The notes under the pieces are model-generated. The model did not search any database. It was not told where the DNA came from and worked only from the letters and a program-made list of their open reading frames with translations. Below are positions 26,028 to 34,017 of a DNA stretch of 64,000 bases, piece after piece. Location of the stretch: NCBI GenBank assembly GCA_030431255.1, contig JAUIJL010000023.1:78874-142873 (forward strand). Reading direction: 5' to 3'. Origin of the DNA: Thermoanaerobaculia bacterium (GTDB taxonomy: Bacteria > Acidobacteriota > Thermoanaerobaculia > Multivoradales > J023). Every line of letters begins with the position of its first letter. The stretch's first letter is position 1. The position numbers and the translations under genes were made by a program.

Positions 26028-26242
26028 GGGCAAGACTCCGGGACAAGATGAGATGAGAAGCCGTCGGCATCCGCCGGCTCCGGCGATGGGCTGTGATTGT
26101 ATAGAGCGCAAAAAAGGAGAGAACCCATCAAGTCCTCGGCAGCTTTTTCGGACGACCCAAGCTGAAGGTCTTTGGCGGGAGAAACGTCGGGGCTGGATTC
26201 CGACCCCAGGGCGCCCGGAATCCAGCTCCGATTCGTAAGCCC

Positions 26243-26614
26243 TCAGCAGCCGATGCCGCACTCCACGGCGAGGCAGCGCTCGTATTCGTTTACACACTCC
26301 TCGTAGGCGGCGGCGGGGAATCCGGGACCACCGCTATTGCCGGCCCCTTGGCGGCAGGCGGTGAACTCCTGGAAGCATTGCAGCTGACAGTCCTCGATCT
26401 CGCTCATCGAAGTGACTTCCGGTTCCTGAGGCGTCGCCTCCAAGCCTTCGATCTGCTGCGTTGGCTCGGCGTCGACGGAGGGCGCCGGCGCGGCGACCGC
26501 GATCTGGGTCGGGTCCACGGGATGCTCGGCGGCGGTCAGCACACCGACGCAAAGCACGGAAAGCACGGAAAGCAGGACGAGGGCGAAGACGGAAGCTTTC
26601 GGGGTTTTGAACAT
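26243..26614 (-). CDS. Small exported Cys-rich protein
   Basis: A 123-aa protein starting at ATG 26614 with AAGGAG upstream. A signal peptide (FALVLLSVLSVLCVGVLTA) is followed by an Ala/Pro/Glu-rich linker. The end has eight Cys in two CxxxC-like pairs (CQLQCFQEFTAC, then CVNEYERCLAVECGIGC), which suggests a compact disulfide fold. It lies beside the second sigma-factor/kinase pair and could be its signal or target; this is an inference from position only. Confidence 0.6.
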   Translation of the reverse strand: MFKTPKASVFALVLLSVLSVLCVGVLTAAEHPVDPTQIAVAAPAPSVDAEPTQQIEGLEATPQEPEVTSMSEIEDCQLQCFQEFTACRQGAGNSGGPGFPAAAYEECVNEYERCLAVECGIGC

Positions 26615-26901
26615 GACATAGCTCCTTTTCAGAGCCGCGCGGTCGAAGCGCGCGGGCGGGTTCCGGAAACGAGAATCCGCTTCCGGAACCTGGATGCGAA
26701 AGTCGGCGGGTTTTCGTGTCATCTTTTTTCGATTCCTGTGAAATCCAGCGATTTCGCCAGGGTGCGCCGGCGGAATCAGGGTGCATCAGCGGAAAAGGCG
26801 CGCTCACGGACGCCATGAGACTTTTGTCACGGGTTGCTGAGCCGGAAATCCGGGTTAAGCTCAGGGCGTTTACAGATGTCATCAGACGACCGGAGACCCC
26901 C

Positions 26902-27471
26902 ATGGAGATAGTTCCCTCGGGCGAATCCCAAGATCTCGGCGCCATGTTCGAAGCTACCTATTCGGAGCTGAAGGGCGTAGCCGCGCGCTGTTTCGCGCGC
27001 GAGCGCCAGGGCATCACCCTGCAACCCACGGCGCTGGTTCACGAGGCCTACCTGCGGCTCACCCGACAAGGGGATTTCACCTGGCCGGATCGGGTCACGT
27101 TTCTCGCGTACGCCGCACGGGTCATGCGCCAGGTGATGGTGGACGAGGCGCGGCATCGGCACGCGGTCAAACGCGGTGGGGAAGCGGCGAGAATCACTTG
27201 GGTGGACGGCATGGTCGACGGTTCGGTCGGCGGCTCGGCCGGCGGAAAGAGCGGCGGCGACTTGCCGCAGAGTTTCGACGTCCTCGACCTGCATCGGGCC
27301 CTCACCCGGCTGGAAGCCCTCGACGAGCGCAAGGGCAAGATTGTGCTGCTGCGTTACTTCAGCGCCATGACCCTCGAAGAGGTGGCCGAGGCCTTGGACA
27401 TCTCCTTGGCGACGGTCAATCGAGAGTGGCGTGTCGCCCGCGCTTGGCTGATGAGAGAGCTGGCGGGTTGA
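26902..27471 (+). CDS. ECF-type RNA polymerase sigma factor (second copy)
   Basis: A 189-aa protein. ATG 26902 is preceded by CGGAGA at seven bases. It shows ATYSELKGVAARCFARE, TALVHEAYLRLTRQG and, in region 4, LRYFSAMTLEEVAEALDIS followed by REWRVARAWLMRE. It belongs to the same family as the protein at 22009. A Gly/Ser/Val-rich insert (DGMVDGSVGGSAGG) separates regions 2 and 4 and is unusual. Its stop overlaps the start of the next kinase. Confidence 0.9.
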   Translation: MEIVPSGESQDLGAMFEATYSELKGVAARCFARERQGITLQPTALVHEAYLRLTRQGDFTWPDRVTFLAYAARVMRQVMVDEARHRHAVKRGGEAARITWVDGMVDGSVGGSAGGKSGGDLPQSFDVLDLHRALTRLEALDERKGKIVLLRYFSAMTLEEVAEALDISLATVNREWRVARAWLMRELAG

Positions 27472-30035
27472 CCGAGCAGGATCGATGGCGTCGGGTCGAC
27501 GAGGTCCTTGCAACGTGCCTCGAGATGGAGCCACCGGCCCGTGCGTCGTTCCTCGACGAGGCCTGCGGTGACGACACGTCGCTTCGACGCGAGGTCGAGG
27601 AGCTGCTCGCCTTCGACCGCGCCGACCACCCGGGTCTGGACGGAATCACCTGGGGCTCGCCCTCGGAAAAGGCTGGGGCGGAGGTCGGAACCCATGCCGG
27701 GCTCGGTCTCTACCGGCTGCTGGAGCCGATCGGCGAAGGGGGCATGGGAGTGGTCTACCGTGCCCGCCGAGACGACGGACGGTACGAGCGCGACGTCGCG
27801 ATCAAAATCCTCAAAGACGGCATTCTGAGCCGCGAGACCCTCGGCCGTTTTCGCAACGAATGTCGAATTCTCGCCCAGCTCGACCACGAGGGCATCGCCC
27901 GGCTCTACGACGCGGGCTGCACGGCCGACGGGTTGCCTTACCTGGTGATGGAGCATGTCGACGGCTTGCCCCTCGATCGATTCATCCATGGGCAGGACTG
28001 GACGATCGCCGATCGTTTGAGGTTGTTTCAGCAAATCTGCCACGCCGTCAGCCATGCCCACGGTCATTTGATCGTGCACCGGGACCTGAAGCCGAGCAAC
28101 ATCCTGGTGATGGCGGGCGACGAAGCTGAAGACCGGGTTTTTCGGGTGAAATTGCTCGATTTCGGCATTGCCAAGATGTTGACGGAACGAGCCGAGGCGG
28201 CGGATTGGACCCAAGGTCGCTCTCCTATGACTCCCCGCTACGCCAGCCCCGAGCAATGCGCGGGTGCACCGATCACCACGGCGACGGACGTTTATGCGCT
28301 GGGTCTTTTATGTCGCGAGCTGGTGACCGGAGAAGCCCCGGGTGATGCGGGGGGCGATCGCGTCGCTGGAGCCGAGACGCCGGGGACCCGCGGCTTGCCC
28401 ACCGATCTCCGGGCCGTGCTCCGGAAGGCGACCGCGGAGGCTCCCGCCGAGCGTTACCCCTCCGCCGAGCAGCTCTCCGAGGATATCGGTCGATTCCTCA
28501 GCGGCCGACCGGTGATCGCCCGCTCGCCGACTCCCGGCTACCGATTCAGGCGTTTCGTCGGCCGTCACAAATGGCCCCTAGCGGCGGCGACGGTCCTCTT
28601 CACGTTGACCGCTTTTGCTGCCTTCGGATTTGCCGTTCTGGCCCACGAGCTGGCGCAAGAACGAGACCGTGCCCGAATCGAGGCTCGGATCGCCGGTCAG
28701 GTGACGGATTTCTTGGTGGGGCTCTTCTCCCAAGCGGAGCCGGGCAATCGAGGGCCTCAAGAGCCCACGGCGTCCGAGATGTTGCGTCGAGGCGCCGAGC
28801 GGGTGGAGCCTGCTTTCGATCGATCCACGGACGACCTGCCGGTGCGCGCCGCTCTCCTGGATGCCATCGGTCGTGCCTATCACTCTCTATCCCGATACGA
28901 CGAAGCCGCGCCGCTCCTGCATCGAGCCCTGGAGCTTCGTCGCGACCTATCTCCTCCGGATCGTTCGAGTCTGCGGCAAGCCTTGATTCGGGCGGCGGAA
29001 GCGGAACGTCTGCGATCCGACTACGATCGAGCGGAGACCCTGGTCACGGAGGCCCTTGCCCTGTGGACGCCGAGCGAAAGGCAGCAGGATCCCCAATGGT
29101 CCGACGCCGCGCGTTTGCTCGGCCAGATTTCGACCCATCGGGGAGACTTGGAATCCGCCGAACGATGGCTGCGGGCCGCCCTCGACGCGGATCGCCGCAG
29201 GAAAGGCGGGGGAGGAGCGGCCCTCGGCAGGGACCACCAAGCCCTGGCCACGCTCGCCTTCGAGCGCCGAGACGCGGCCCTGGCCGAGCACCACGCCCGC
29301 GAGGCGGTCGAGCATCTCGAGGCGGCCCTCGGCGACGATCACCCGCTGGTGCTGACGGCGCTCAACGATCTGACCATCGCCCTGCAAAACCAAGCCGAGC
29401 TCAAGGGGGCGGTGGTCGTCTATCAAGAGCTCTTCGAACGGCAACGACGGGTCTTCGGCGAGCCCCACGAGATCCTGGTGGGCACGCTCAACAGTCTCGG
29501 CACCACCTATTACGACTTGAACGACTACGAAGCCGCGGAGCGAGAGCTGCGCCGCAGCCTCGACATGCTCTACGCCCTGGGTAGCCGGTCTACCCTGGTG
29601 GACGCCCAGGTTTCGACCAATTTGGCACGCACCCTGTGGGAGGCCGGCCGTGGCGAGGAGGCGATCGAGGCGTATCGTCGAGCGCTCGCCATCTTTCGGC
29701 AACGGGTCGAGGCCGGCTCGCCGTCCTTGGGGGCGCCCCTGACGTTCCTCGGCGGTGCCCTCTGCTCAGAAGGCCGAGCCGACGAAGGAGAAGCTCTGCT
29801 CGACGAGGCGCGACAGATTTATCTCGACCGACTCGGCGCCGACCACTACCGTCTGGCCCTGCTGGACGGGACGCTGTCTAAGTGTGCCGTCGGTAGAGGT
29901 CGTCCGAACGAAGCTCGGCAGCTGTTGGAGTCGGCAAGGGCAAGGCTGGTCGATCATTTTGGGGTCGACCACCGAATTATTCGCAAGGTCGACAGGAGGC
30001 TTTCCGAGCTGCCGGGTTCCGGAGCGACTAAATAG
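27468..30035 (+). CDS. Transmembrane Ser/Thr protein kinase with TPR tail (second copy)
   Basis: An 855-aa protein. The start is TTG 27468, overlapping the sigma stop (TTGA), which gives translational coupling; the longer frame upstream is a shadow of the sigma gene. The kinase domain has PIGEGGMGVVYRA, VAIKILKDG, HRDLKPSNILV (H204, D206), LDFGIAKM and YASPEQ. A membrane helix (AAATVLFTLTAFAAFGFAVL) near 370-390 is followed by about ten TPRs. It matches the 22697 kinase in layout, but the TPR part has diverged. Confidence 0.9.
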   Translation: MTEQDRWRRVDEVLATCLEMEPPARASFLDEACGDDTSLRREVEELLAFDRADHPGLDGITWGSPSEKAGAEVGTHAGLGLYRLLEPIGEGGMGVVYRARRDDGRYERDVAIKILKDGILSRETLGRFRNECRILAQLDHEGIARLYDAGCTADGLPYLVMEHVDGLPLDRFIHGQDWTIADRLRLFQQICHAVSHAHGHLIVHRDLKPSNILVMAGDEAEDRVFRVKLLDFGIAKMLTERAEAADWTQGRSPMTPRYASPEQCAGAPITTATDVYALGLLCRELVTGEAPGDAGGDRVAGAETPGTRGLPTDLRAVLRKATAEAPAERYPSAEQLSEDIGRFLSGRPVIARSPTPGYRFRRFVGRHKWPLAAATVLFTLTAFAAFGFAVLAHELAQERDRARIEARIAGQVTDFLVGLFSQAEPGNRGPQEPTASEMLRRGAERVEPAFDRSTDDLPVRAALLDAIGRAYHSLSRYDEAAPLLHRALELRRDLSPPDRSSLRQALIRAAEAERLRSDYDRAETLVTEALALWTPSERQQDPQWSDAARLLGQISTHRGDLESAERWLRAALDADRRRKGGGGAALGRDHQALATLAFERRDAALAEHHAREAVEHLEAALGDDHPLVLTALNDLTIALQNQAELKGAVVVYQELFERQRRVFGEPHEILVGTLNSLGTTYYDLNDYEAAERELRRSLDMLYALGSRSTLVDAQVSTNLARTLWEAGRGEEAIEAYRRALAIFRQRVEAGSPSLGAPLTFLGGALCSEGRADEGEALLDEARQIYLDRLGADHYRLALLDGTLSKCAVGRGRPNEARQLLESARARLVDHFGVDHRIIRKVDRRLSELPGSGATK

Positions 30036-30142
30036 GCGCCGTCGATCCCCCCGGGCGATCGCTGATACCCAGGGACTTAAAGCTTTCATCGGACTGCCTC
30101 TTGAGCATCTTCACGGACGGCCTTCAGCGCCCGAAGAACGGC

Positions 30143-30406
30143 CTAGGGCTCTCGTTCGATCACTCGTAAGAAGGCGCGAGCCGGTCCGCGGGGGGCTCTA
30201 CGACCTTGCTCCCAGTTGCGTACCGTTGCAATGCTGACACCGAATAGGGCTGTAAACTCAGCCTGGGTTAGCCCTAGGCGAGCACGAAGCGCTGCAACAT
30301 CGACCCCGTGGACTCGATGGGCTTCGGCACCCTCGTCGTTGCCGTTTGCGAACGCGATGGCGTCCTTGAGCCCCGCTGCAATGTCGTCAAATGCACTATT
30401 TGCCAA
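30143..30406 (-). CDS. HigA/NadS-type HTH antitoxin (orphan)
   Basis: An 87-aa protein starting at TTG 30406 with GGAGG nine bases upstream. It shows FDDIAAGLKDAIAFANG followed by LRARLGLTQAEFTALFGVSI and VRNWEQGRRAPRGPARAFLR, the antitoxin HTH of RelE/HigB-type toxin-antitoxin modules. The gene before it on the same strand is only an N-terminal toxin stump, so the antitoxin has lost its partner. It may still repress or act as an anti-toxin for a distant system. Confidence 0.8.
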   Translation of the reverse strand: MANSAFDDIAAGLKDAIAFANGNDEGAEAHRVHGVDVAALRARLGLTQAEFTALFGVSIATVRNWEQGRRAPRGPARAFLRVIEREP

Positions 30407-30539
30407 GCACGATCTCCTCCCTATCCGCTTCATCGAGGAGCTTCTCGGCACGTCGCAGATACCCAGGCGTCTCGACAACTGTTTGGGGCGCTTCGCGTGC
30501 CACGGTGCAGGTGTACGCCATTGGCGCATGAGTTGCCAT
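30396..30539 (-). pseudogene. Truncated RelE/HigB-like toxin (N-terminal stump)
   Basis: The 47-codon frame carries TVVETPGYLRRAEKLLDEAD, the first helices of HigB/RelE toxins (usually about 100-110 aa), then ends EEIVLGK at a stop inside the antitoxin start. The catalytic beta-sheet is absent. The gap looks like an internal deletion that joined the toxin start to the antitoxin ribosome binding site. An upstream ATG at 30605 also exists in frame. Confidence 0.7.
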
Positions 30540-30997
30540 AGCTCCAACGTTAGCTCCAATGTCGTGGCGGGAGTCGACCACCGCGTGCTTTCGGTTTGGC
30601 CCCATTGGAAACTGCGCCGGACATGCCGGCGGAGGGTGCCAGGTAGTTTCCGGCGGAGGGTGCCATTTCGCGGGGGCGTCCGAGATCCTGCGGGGTCAAG
30701 TCGCGGCGTGCAGCTTTTACCGTGTCTCTGTAGATCTTGCACAAAAACGTCGGCGCCGTGGGCCCTTCCGTGCTCTGGAGGTGCATTTAGTGCTTCTGGA
30801 GTGCCGGCATAGCTATTGCGATTCAGTGGCTTGAGCTGAATCGGCGGCATTAGGCTCCCCGGTTACCGAGAGCCGCAATCCGCCGCTCGGACAGCTGCTA
30901 CCGCCCGCGAAGACCCGCACGGGCTCGTCGGCTTCAGATCTGACGTTCAGATGCGCGGCGTCCCCCTCAGCACGTTGAAACGACCCGGAGAAGAAAA
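30540..30997. other. Gene-poor stretch upstream of the small lipoprotein gene
   Basis: No gene is supported here. It contains repeat locus B at 30625-30675. From about 30830 a GC-rich leader runs into the ribosome binding site CCGGAGAAG before ATG 30998. Long minus-strand frames across it translate the repeat and are not credible proteins. Confidence 0.6.
30625..30675. repeat. Tandem repeat locus B (short)
   Basis: One full core GGTGCCAGGTAGTTTC at 30635-30650 is followed by a partial one (GGTGCCATTTC at 30659-30669). Flanks CCGGCGGA match the spacer used at locus C, 600 bases away. Confidence 0.8.
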
Positions 30998-31192
30998 ATG
31001 AAGCTCGACAACCCGTACAAAAAGCTCCGCAATATAGTCGCAACGGTCGCCATGGTGGGCGCGCTGGGTTTCACGGTCGGCTGTGCCTCGACGATCGAAC
31101 ATGCCGGAGACCACATTGAGCACGCCACCAACAAAGTCGGCAACAAGATTAAGTCCGTCGGTCACAAGATTGAGAACGCCACCGACGGCTGA
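30998..31192 (+). CDS. Small entericidin-like lipoprotein
   Basis: A 64-aa protein with CCGGAGAAG before ATG 30998. The N-terminus MKLDNPYKKLRNIV leads into a hydrophobic stretch and GFTVGCAS, with the lipid-bearing Cys at about residue 29; the -3 residue Thr is not the usual Leu. The rest (STIEHAGDHIEHA, then VGNKIKSVGHKIENA) is an amphipathic helix much like entericidins and related small stress lipoproteins. Those form part of envelope or antidote/toxin systems. It ends in a strong terminator and stands alone. Confidence 0.7.
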   Translation: MKLDNPYKKLRNIVATVAMVGALGFTVGCASTIEHAGDHIEHATNKVGNKIKSVGHKIENATDG

Positions 31193-31234
31193 GCGCACAT
31201 CGCTCCGAAAACTCTCACCGGTCAGATCATAGGC

Positions 31235-31268
31235 AAACGGACCGCGGGCGAGCGCCCTCGGTCCGTTT
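31235..31268 (+). terminator. Rho-independent terminator after the small lipoprotein gene
   Basis: AAACGGACCG (31235-31244) pairs with CGGTCCGTTT (31259-31268) around a GC-rich loop, and the right arm ends in a run of T. It lies 43 bases after the stop at 31192. Confidence 0.85.
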
Positions 31269-31270
31269 TG

Positions 31271-31450
31271 CGTAGCGTTGGAAGGTGCCAGGTAGTTTCC
31301 GGCGAGGGTGCCAGGTAGTTTCCGGCGAGGGTGCCAGGTAGTTTCCGGCGAGGGTGCCAGGTAGTTTCCGGCGGCGTAGCGTTGGAAGGTGCCAGGTAGT
31401 TTCCGGCGAGGGTGCCAGGTAGTTTCCGGAGAGGGTGCCACGTAGTTTCG
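31271..31450. repeat. Tandem repeat locus C (23-bp period)
   Basis: Seven cores start at 31284, 31307, 31330, 31353, 31388, 31411 and 31434. The first four and the last three are 23 bp apart with the spacer CGGCGA. A CGTAGCGTTGGA segment occurs twice (31271 and 31375), giving a 104-bp higher-order repeat. Six cores read CCAGG; the last reads CCACG. Confidence 0.9.
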
Positions 31451-31545
31451 CGCAGTTTCGCGCAGGTCCTCAGGAGGCTCTGAACTTTTTCGGTCTTCGT
31501 ACGTTTTGTCCTTTGACTGCGCCCACGAAAGCCAAAGGAGCCTCC

Positions 31546-33990
31546 ATGTCACACCTTCGCGTCACCGTCCGCCGCCTGGCCCAAACCCCTTCCTTCACGT
31601 TGCTGGCGGTGCTGACCCTGGCTCTGGCTCTCGGGGCAAACGCCGCGATCTTTTCGATCGTCGACGCCGTCTTGCTGCGGCCGTTGCCCTATTCCGAATC
31701 CGATCGTCTGATCGAGGTCGGACACGCGGCTCCGGGTCTGGATCTGCCGCAGCTCGACATGGCGAATCGGCTTTACGTGCACTATCGGGAATTCGCGGAG
31801 AGCTTCGAGGACCTCGGCCTTTACATCACCAATGGGGTCTCGATCAGTGGGTTGGAGCAGCCGGTGCAGCTGCGGGCGGCCTTGATCACGCCGTCGATTC
31901 TCTCGGTGTTGAGGGTGAGCCCGGCGAAGGGTAGGGCTTTCGCCGAAGAGGAGGGCGCACCCGGTGGGGCGGAGGTCGCGATCGTCTCCCACCGCTTTTG
32001 GCAGCAGAGCCTGGGAGCCGAGGCCGATGTGCTTGGACGACCCTTGACCGTAGACGGCGTGCAGCGTCAAATCGTGGGAGTGATGGCGCCCGGTTTTGCG
32101 TTTCCGGAAGCGGATTTGGATATCTGGCTTCCCGACGTGGTGGACCCTGAAACGGCGGCCCTCGGCTCCTTCGGACGGCAAGGCATCGCCCGCCTGAAAG
32201 AGGGTGTCGACCTGGATCGAGCCCACGCGGATTTGATGCGTTTTGTCGGTGATTTGGAAAACGTTTTTCCCGAGGACCAAGCGTCCGCGGTTTTGGCCCA
32301 GGCGGGCATGACCGTCAAGCTGAGGCCGATGCACGAGGCGGTGGTCGGTGACGTGGGGTCCGTGCTGTGGTTGTTGTTGGGCACCGTGGGATTCGTGCTG
32401 CTGCTGGCCGCCTTGAACGTGGCGAATCTCTTTTTGGCCCGGGCCGAGGGAAGGCGTCGCGAAACCGCGATCCGCACGGCGTTGGGCGCCGGTCGCAGAT
32501 CCCTGGTGTCGGCGGCCCTGGCCGAAGGCCTGCTGCTGTCCGCCGCCGCGGGTGTCGTGGGTTTGGGGCTCGGATTTTTGGTGTTGCAGTTGCTTTTGCA
32601 ATTGGCCCCCGAGCTCTTGCCACGCATGAGCGAGGTGGCGATCGACGGTCGCACGGCGGTGGCCGTGGCCGTGCTCTCAGGCTTGAGCGGGCTGGTTTTC
32701 GGCTCGATTCCGGCGTTGCGCCAACGACCGGGAGCCCTGGTCATGCAATTGAAAGACGGCGGACGCTCCGGGCTCGGCCGTGAGCGCCATCGGACTCGAC
32801 GGATTCTGGTGGCCGGTCAGATGGCCATCGCTTTGATGTTGTTGGTGGGTGCCGGCTTGATGGCTCGCAGCTATCAGCGCCTCAGCGAGGTGCAACCGGG
32901 TTTCCAAGCGGAAAAAACTGTCAGCTTCCGGTTGTCTCTACCCGAGGGCAAAGCCGAGCACGATTCGGATATCGACCGCTTCTACGGTCAGTTATTGGAA
33001 CGCCTGGCCGCCTTGCCGGGGGTGGAATCCGCGGCCTCGTCCAACTTCGTGCCCCTGACCCATCGGCACAGCAAGAGCGGGCATCGGATGAAGGAAGAGG
33101 TGGACCGGGGTGAAGGCGGCATCCCCACGGTTTTCGTTGCCCAGCAGATCAGCCCTGAATACTTCACCACCATGGGCATTCCGATCATTCAGGGGCGAGC
33201 CTTGGAGCGCGCGGACTCCGACCGGCGCAACAACGCCGTCGTGGTCAGCCGGGCCCTTGCCCAGCGGCATTGGCCGGGCCAAAACCCATTGGGTCAAAGG
33301 CTCTTTCCAGGCACTCCCGAGACCGACGATCATTGGTTCGAGGTGGTGGGTGTGGCCGGAGACGTACGCAGCGAAGGGCTCGAAGAGCCGCCGAGCCTGG
33401 TGGTCTACTACCCGTTTCTCAACAAGATGGAAGACCTCTGGTTGTTCCGTCACCAAACCGTGGTGTTGCGGACGAATCTGGCCGATGCCAAATCCTTGAT
33501 GGACGCCGTCAGGCAGGTGGTTTGGGCCCTGGACGGCGATCTGCCCTTAGCCGAGGTGGCGACGCTGCAAGAGCTCGTCGACCGTGACCGCTCACGGCAC
33601 GCCTTTGCCGCCCTGCTGATTCTAATCGCCGCCGGTCTGGCGCTGACTCTGGGTGCTATCGGTACCTACGGCGTGATCTCCTATTTGGTGACCCAGCGGA
33701 CCGGTGAGATCGGCGTGCGCATGGCCCTGGGAGCGCGACGTCGGGACGTGCTCCGATTGATCCTGCGAGAAGGGTTGATACTGGCTGGGGTGGGATGTGT
33801 AATCGGCCTGATTGGGGCCGCCGCCCTTTCGCGTTTCTTGGAGGCTTCCCTCTACGAAATCGATCCTCTGGATCCCGTGACGTTCACCTTGGTGCCGCTC
33901 GTGCTCTTCGCGGTGGCCACGGTCGCCGGGTTGATACCGGCCCGACGAGCCGCGGGCACCGATCCCATGGTGGCTTTGCGTCACGATTGA
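31546..33990 (+). CDS. ADOP/MacB-type FtsX permease (second copy)
   Basis: An 814-aa protein. ATG 31546 has AAGGAG five bases upstream. The entry helix LTLALALGANAAIFSIVDAV and RPLPYSESDR, the periplasmic core, a first FtsX block (about 280-410), a second periplasmic domain and the final FtsX block ending GLIPARRAAGTDPMVALR match the protein at 11066 in layout. The sequence differs widely, so this is a paralogue, not a recent duplication. No ATPase gene is adjacent. It is convergent with the giant RHS gene; the two stops are 27 bases apart. Confidence 0.85.
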   Translation: MSHLRVTVRRLAQTPSFTLLAVLTLALALGANAAIFSIVDAVLLRPLPYSESDRLIEVGHAAPGLDLPQLDMANRLYVHYREFAESFEDLGLYITNGVSISGLEQPVQLRAALITPSILSVLRVSPAKGRAFAEEEGAPGGAEVAIVSHRFWQQSLGAEADVLGRPLTVDGVQRQIVGVMAPGFAFPEADLDIWLPDVVDPETAALGSFGRQGIARLKEGVDLDRAHADLMRFVGDLENVFPEDQASAVLAQAGMTVKLRPMHEAVVGDVGSVLWLLLGTVGFVLLLAALNVANLFLARAEGRRRETAIRTALGAGRRSLVSAALAEGLLLSAAAGVVGLGLGFLVLQLLLQLAPELLPRMSEVAIDGRTAVAVAVLSGLSGLVFGSIPALRQRPGALVMQLKDGGRSGLGRERHRTRRILVAGQMAIALMLLVGAGLMARSYQRLSEVQPGFQAEKTVSFRLSLPEGKAEHDSDIDRFYGQLLERLAALPGVESAASSNFVPLTHRHSKSGHRMKEEVDRGEGGIPTVFVAQQISPEYFTTMGIPIIQGRALERADSDRRNNAVVVSRALAQRHWPGQNPLGQRLFPGTPETDDHWFEVVGVAGDVRSEGLEEPPSLVVYYPFLNKMEDLWLFRHQTVVLRTNLADAKSLMDAVRQVVWALDGDLPLAEVATLQELVDRDRSRHAFAALLILIAAGLALTLGAIGTYGVISYLVTQRTGEIGVRMALGARRRDVLRLILREGLILAGVGCVIGLIGAAALSRFLEASLYEIDPLDPVTFTLVPLVLFAVATVAGLIPARRAAGTDPMVALRHD

Positions 33991-34017
33991 GCCCCTTCCA
34001 TGGATGCGACAAGGCGG

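Noticed and set aside
30947..31552. Minus-strand frame of 201 codons
   Set aside because: It translates repeat locus C and runs antisense to the entericidin-like gene.
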